From Algoriphagus sp. A40 (GTDB lineage Bacteria > Bacteroidota > Bacteroidia > Cytophagales > Cyclobacteriaceae): a stretch of 64,000 bases of DNA. This document shows positions 60,586 to 64,000 of the stretch, piece after piece. The stretch lies in assembly GCF_002002735.1 (NCBI RefSeq), contig NZ_MUNY01000044.1, positions 124,001 through 188,000 on the forward strand, given 5' to 3'. Under the pieces are notes generated by a model. It saw nothing but the letters and a program-made list of their open reading frames with translations. It ran no database searches and was not told the DNA's origin. Both the position numbers and the translations under genes were made by a program. The first letter of the stretch is position 1, and each line of letters starts with the position of its first letter.

Positions 60586-62010
60586 TTATTTTCGGTAATC
60601 CAGGGGTGCTTTGCGGTCACCTACTAATGCCTTGTATTCGAAATCATCACCTCTTCTTCGGTTCAATTCCTCCAGAGCCTTGCCGGTCACAGACGGATCT
60701 TTGAAAATATCCATTGCAGTCAAAGTCAATGTTTTGGCAGCGACCATCATCCCTTTTTGCCCAATGCTCATTCCGCCAGAGGCTACTGCCTGCCAAGTGT
60801 GAGCAGAGGTACCGGGAACCCAAGTGGCTGTACTCAGACCTACAGTAGGAACTAGCCAGCTGATGTCGCCGACATCGGTGGATCCTCCTCCACCCTCTTC
60901 ACTGACAATAAAAGGGGCTATTTTGGTGGCATCCTCAGGTGTTGCTTTGACACCTGCAGGGTAAGTTTTGATGATGTCTTCAGCAAATTTCTTCTCTTCG
61001 GCACTATAGGTCACTCCTCCAATTGTCTCCAGGTTTTTGTGCATGATTCTGGCCAGTGTTTCATTTGGCATCAGGTTATAGACACCATTGATCACCTCGT
61101 ATTCCATGCGTGTTTGGGTACCCATCGCTGCACCTTCCGCTGCTTTTACCATTCGGTCAAAAATCTGTTTCACAACAAGGGCATCCGGATGGCGCACATA
61201 ATGATAGGATTCGGCAAAGGCCGGAACCACATTGGGAGCCTCACCACCGCGGGTAATCACATAGTGCATTCTGGTCTCCTGAGGTACGTGTTCCCGCATC
61301 AGATTGACCATGAAGTTCATCGCTTCAACAGCATCCAGGGAGGATTTGCCACGCTCAGGTGCTGCCGCCGCATGTGCTGCTTCTCCGTAAAATCTGAATT
61401 TGGTAGAAATATTGGCCAATGAAGAAGTTGCTCCGGCGGCATTTTGTGAACCGGGATGCCAGTGCATCATCACATCAACATCTTTGATCAAGCCAGCTCG
61501 CGCGATGTAAACTTTTCCTCCTCCACCTTCTTCGGCAGGAGTGCCATAGACTCGCAAGGTTCCTTTAATGTCATTTTCTTTCATCCACTCCATCACAGAA
61601 ATTCCGGCAGCTACTGAAGCAGCGCCAAAAAGATGATGGCCACAGGCGTGTCCGGCTCCATCCACAACCACCGGATCACGGAAAGCGACAGCTTTTTGGG
61701 AGACTCCGGGCAGTGCGTCAAACTCCGCCATAATACCGATCACAGGCTTACCGGAGCCATATTCTGCCACAAAAGCGGTTGGGATTTCTGCAACTCCAGC
61801 TGTCACTTTGAATCCTGCATCTGCGAGTGTCTTTTGCAAAAGTGCGGAGCTGTTGGTTTCAAGGTATCCCAATTCAGGATTTGCCCAAATCTGTCTGGCG
61901 ATATCACCATAAAAATCCGCTTTGGAATCCAGCTTTTTGAGCACTTCATCCTGAGCGAACAGGGGTGAAAATGAAAGTACAAATAGAAGTTGAAGTAGAT
62001 ACTTTTTCAT
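60586..62010 (-). CDS. Secreted M20-family amidohydrolase (AbgB-like)
   Basis: This 474-residue metal-dependent amidohydrolase has a signal peptide (MKKYLLQLLFVLSFSPLFAQ); the ATG at 62010 is chosen on that basis over 62040. M20 landmarks are MAEFDALPG, GAGHACGHHLFGAA, GTPAEEGGGGK, the swivel HAAAAPERGKSSLDAVE and the late SWLVPTVGLST. It is closest in pattern to p-aminobenzoyl-glutamate hydrolase subunit B and related amide hydrolases. The substrate is unknown. It is probably co-transcribed with the patatin gene (28-base gap). Confidence 0.9.
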   Translation of the reverse strand: MKKYLLQLLFVLSFSPLFAQDEVLKKLDSKADFYGDIARQIWANPELGYLETNSSALLQKTLADAGFKVTAGVAEIPTAFVAEYGSGKPVIGIMAEFDALPGVSQKAVAFRDPVVVDGAGHACGHHLFGAASVAAGISVMEWMKENDIKGTLRVYGTPAEEGGGGKVYIARAGLIKDVDVMMHWHPGSQNAAGATSSLANISTKFRFYGEAAHAAAAPERGKSSLDAVEAMNFMVNLMREHVPQETRMHYVITRGGEAPNVVPAFAESYHYVRHPDALVVKQIFDRMVKAAEGAAMGTQTRMEYEVINGVYNLMPNETLARIMHKNLETIGGVTYSAEEKKFAEDIIKTYPAGVKATPEDATKIAPFIVSEEGGGGSTDVGDISWLVPTVGLSTATWVPGTSAHTWQAVASGGMSIGQKGMMVAAKTLTLTAMDIFKDPSVTGKALEELNRRRGDDFEYKALVGDRKAPLDYRK

Positions 62011-62310
62011 TTGTTTATCGTGGTTTTTTATTGGCCACATGGAATCTCGAATGGTAAATAATCATCCCTCAATATGAGGTCATTTTTATGCTCGATTTCA
62101 TGCAAGGTTGGTTTTCAAGGCAAAATACTAATTGTTCATCAATGAAAAGCCAAATTGTGTCTCTATTCAAGTTCTCCCTGTTGAACGGACAAAATAACAT
62201 CTAAACAAGAAAAAATTTCATTTTTTGAATCAAAGTGAAATTTTTAGAACACATTAGTTTTCAGAAACTTAGAATATTCTTAATTTTTAAAAACCCAACC
62301 TTAAAACACT
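62011..62310. other. Divergent intergenic region
   Basis: This 300-base AT-rich gap lies between the amidohydrolase and cytochrome c genes. Promoters for both are expected here, but I could not place one with confidence. I saw no RNA gene or repeat. Confidence 0.5.
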
Positions 62311-63297
62311 ATGAAAAAACTTTTGAAAGTGGCTGCCTACTTATTAGGGGCAATTGTTCTTTTGCTGGTTTGCGGACTCGCAATTCTCCAGCTTGTATTC
62401 CCAAAAGTGGATCCGGCACCAGAACTTACCATCGAATACACCCCAGACCGCATTGAAAGGGGAGCTTATTTGGCAAATCACGTCACAGTTTGCATGGACT
62501 GTCATTCCACTAGGGATTTCTCCGAATTTTCCGGTCCCCCTGCTCCAGGAACATTGGGCGCTGGAGGCGACAGATTCGATCATTCCATGGGACTTCCCGG
62601 AGTCTTTTATGCCAAAAACATTACTCCTCATGGGATTTCGGATTACACCGATGGGGAGCTTTTCCGCCTGATCACTACAGGGGTGACCAATGACGGAAGG
62701 CCGATGTTCCCTTTGATGCCCTATGCCTATTATGGCAAAATGGATCAGGAAGATATTTATGATATCATTGCCTACATCCGTTCACTGCCGGCGGTCGAAT
62801 CTGAAATTCCCGATTCCAAAGCTGATTTTCCCGTCAATTTGATTTTGAGGACTATCCCAAAAAATGGAGAAATGACCGTAAAACCTGATCCAACAGATCA
62901 AGTTGCCTATGGTGCCTATTTGGTCAATGCTTCCGGATGTATTGAATGCCATACCCAGGTAAGTCCACAAGGCGTGATTATTCCTGAATTGGCATTTTCC
63001 GGAGGAAGAAGTTTTCCTTTTCCTGACGGATCCATGGTTACTTCCTCTAACATCACTCAGTGTCCCGACACCGGTTTAGGCCATTGGGACGAAGCTACCT
63101 TTGTTGCCAGATTCAAGCAATATGCTGATTCGGGTTATGTAAACCCTAAAGTGGGTCCAGGAGAATTTAATACGATCATGCCTTGGACCATGTATTCCGG
63201 TATGAAAGAGGAAGATTTGAAAGCAATTTTTGCCTACCTCAAAACCATTGAACCGATCAAAAACGAAGTAATTAAGTTTACAGCAACTGCCCAATAA
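62311..63297 (+). CDS. Membrane-anchored dihaem cytochrome c
   Basis: This 328-residue protein has one N-terminal membrane helix (about 8-30) and two c-type haem sites, CMDCH (61-65) and CIECH (210-214), each at the start of a class I-like domain. Likely axial Met ligands are in GRPMFPLMPYAYYG and NTIMPWTMYSGM. It resembles the cytochrome subunits of GMC-type alcohol/gluconate dehydrogenases, so it may take electrons from the dehydrogenase encoded at 55862-58108; that partnership is inferred from proximity. It is followed by a terminator. Confidence 0.9.
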   Translation: MKKLLKVAAYLLGAIVLLLVCGLAILQLVFPKVDPAPELTIEYTPDRIERGAYLANHVTVCMDCHSTRDFSEFSGPPAPGTLGAGGDRFDHSMGLPGVFYAKNITPHGISDYTDGELFRLITTGVTNDGRPMFPLMPYAYYGKMDQEDIYDIIAYIRSLPAVESEIPDSKADFPVNLILRTIPKNGEMTVKPDPTDQVAYGAYLVNASGCIECHTQVSPQGVIIPELAFSGGRSFPFPDGSMVTSSNITQCPDTGLGHWDEATFVARFKQYADSGYVNPKVGPGEFNTIMPWTMYSGMKEEDLKAIFAYLKTIEPIKNEVIKFTATAQ

Positions 63298-63314
63298 CAG
63301 GTAACAGATTTTTT

Positions 63315-63360
63315 AAACCTACTCCATTCATGTCCGTAAATGGGGTAGGTTTTCTTTTTA
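63315..63360 (+). terminator. Terminator after the cytochrome c gene
   Basis: AAACCTAC (63315-63322) pairs with GTAGGTTT (63345-63352), with inner CCATT/AATGG, followed by TCTTTTTA. Confidence 0.75.
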
Positions 63361-63387
63361 ACCAAAAATGAAGACCTTTGTAGCGAA

Positions 63388-63765
63388 GTGAAAAAAATTC
63401 TGTCTTCCATATTGTTGCTCATCTTTTTTGCCGGTCAAATCAATTTGGCCTGGGCAAGCCACTTCTGTGGAGATAAATTGGTGAGCAACGAACTCACTTT
63501 AAACCCAAAATCGGCAGATTGCTGCGGATCGGATTCAAAGGTTCCGATGGATTGCTGTGAGGATGAAATCGCACAAGCTGACGCAGATGATTTCTTCAAA
63601 AAATCTGAAATCAAGACTCAAATTTCACCTGAATTTTTGCTTTCATATGTACTCACCTATGTAGGAATTGACGCAATTGAGACAGATTTTCAGACTCCTT
63701 CTCCCTATTTTCCTGACATTCCGATTTCGGATTTACAGGTTCTACACCAGACTTTTTTGATTTAA
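63388..63765 (+). CDS. HYC_CC_PP-family protein
   Basis: This 125-residue exported protein starts with GTG at 63388 and has a signal peptide (to AWAS). It carries SHFCGD and two Cys-Cys pairs (DCCGSD, DCCEDE), the pattern of the Bacteroidota HYC_CC_PP family. Family members lie upstream of TonB-dependent receptors and their His/Cys content suggests metal handling. Here a receptor gene follows after 59 bases, consistent with a metal-uptake pair. Function is not established. Confidence 0.85.
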   Translation: MKKILSSILLLIFFAGQINLAWASHFCGDKLVSNELTLNPKSADCCGSDSKVPMDCCEDEIAQADADDFFKKSEIKTQISPEFLLSYVLTYVGIDAIETDFQTPSPYFPDIPISDLQVLHQTFLI

Positions 63766-63775
63766 TAATGGCTTT

Positions 63776-63789
63776 CCCCGCTTTCGGGG
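63776..63789 (+). terminator. Small GC hairpin before the TonB receptor gene
   Basis: CCCCG, loop CTTT, CGGGG, then CTTTGTG. The tail is weak, so it may be a partial terminator or attenuator between the two genes. Confidence 0.35.
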
Positions 63790-63824
63790 CTTTGTGAAAT
63801 TCTATTCACTTTAAAGTCATTTAA

Positions 63825-64000
63825 ATGAAATTCCTATTTCTACTATTCTTAGGACTGCTTAGTTCAGTCTCATCATTTTCCCAGGGCAAAGTCTCCGGGG
63901 AAGTCAAAAACAATGCTCAGGAGCCCTTGATCGGTGCTACCATTCAGGTCGTCGGAAAATCCAACGGAGCGGTAACGCAAATCGACGGCTCATTTGAGCT
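63825..64000 (+). CDS. TonB-dependent receptor, N-terminal fragment (runs off window)
   Basis: The ATG at 63825 opens a frame to the window end (58 codons, no stop). It has a signal peptide (MKFLFLLFLGLLSSVSSFSQ) and the start of a CarboxypepD_reg-like domain (GEVKNNAQEPLIGATIQVVG...GAVTQIDGSFE). This is the usual N-terminus of Bacteroidota TonB-dependent receptors. The preceding HYC_CC_PP gene suggests a metal ligand. Confidence 0.75.
   Translation, partial: MKFLFLLFLGLLSSVSSFSQGKVSGEVKNNAQEPLIGATIQVVGKSNGAVTQIDGSFE

Overview
The window reads as a chromosomal segment of a Bacteroidota bacterium, most likely order Cytophagales and close to Algoriphagus/Cyclobacteriaceae. This rests on several things seen in the sequence: -7 promoter elements of the form TAnnTTTG, many Spase I and lipoprotein signals on envelope enzymes, two GLPGLI proteins, an HYC_CC_PP protein, CarboxypepD_reg/TonB-type outer membrane proteins, DUF4230, a split ThrE exporter, a NagB-LmbE fusion and Tat-type Gfo/Idh oxidoreductases. 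Genus placement is inference; no rRNA or tRNA gene was found. About 52 protein genes are supported, on both strands, in short operons.

Left part (1-23.4 kb), mostly metabolism: a propeller-type sensor cut by the window edge, sucD, a CBS/DUF294 nucleotidyltransferase, a NagB-LmbE fusion followed by a ROK kinase, a nitrilase, a DUF4230 protein, a Tat-exported Gfo/Idh enzyme, a UbiA prenyltransferase, proB-proA (8-bp overlap), a rhodanese lipoprotein, a second Gfo/Idh enzyme, a GlcG-like protein with two coupled envelope genes, a VOC protein with a medium-chain reductase, an outer-membrane transporter-like protein, and a two-gene ThrE-type exporter.

Middle (23.4-43 kb), mostly envelope degradation and redox: an M28 peptidase; a sugar-dehydrogenase/PKD/cytochrome c lipoprotein; a secreted clan GH-D-like glycosidase; a planctomycete-type cytochrome protein coupled to a Tat DUF1501 protein; YceI; an AbiEi-like/Fic fusion whose promoter carries five 11-bp repeats at an exact 24-bp period; a purple acid phosphatase coupled to a glycerophosphodiesterase; and a large outer membrane beta-barrel protein.

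Right part (43-64 kb): two tandem GLPGLI genes stand divergently from a histidine kinase/OmpR-type regulator operon. Each GLPGLI promoter region contains the same 27-bp box made of three TTAA-led blocks at 10-bp pitch. This is the best candidate here for an undescribed envelope signalling and transport system. Then come a homocysteine methyltransferase, a signal-peptide-only micro-ORF, DinB, a beta-helix protein, a Crp-family regulator, an AAA ATPase with a possible leaderless promoter, and a sulfatase/isomerase/GMC dehydrogenase group. The window closes with a patatin-BamA-like protein, an M20 amidohydrolase, a dihaem cytochrome c, and an HYC_CC_PP gene in front of a TonB receptor cut by the right edge.

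Intergenic space holds several small repeat families: heptad-phased repeats (GTCNACN type and GATTTTT type), two of which form inverted pairs like MITEs; a GAGCGGAGTCGA palindrome; and a paired AACACA...TGTGTT repeat.
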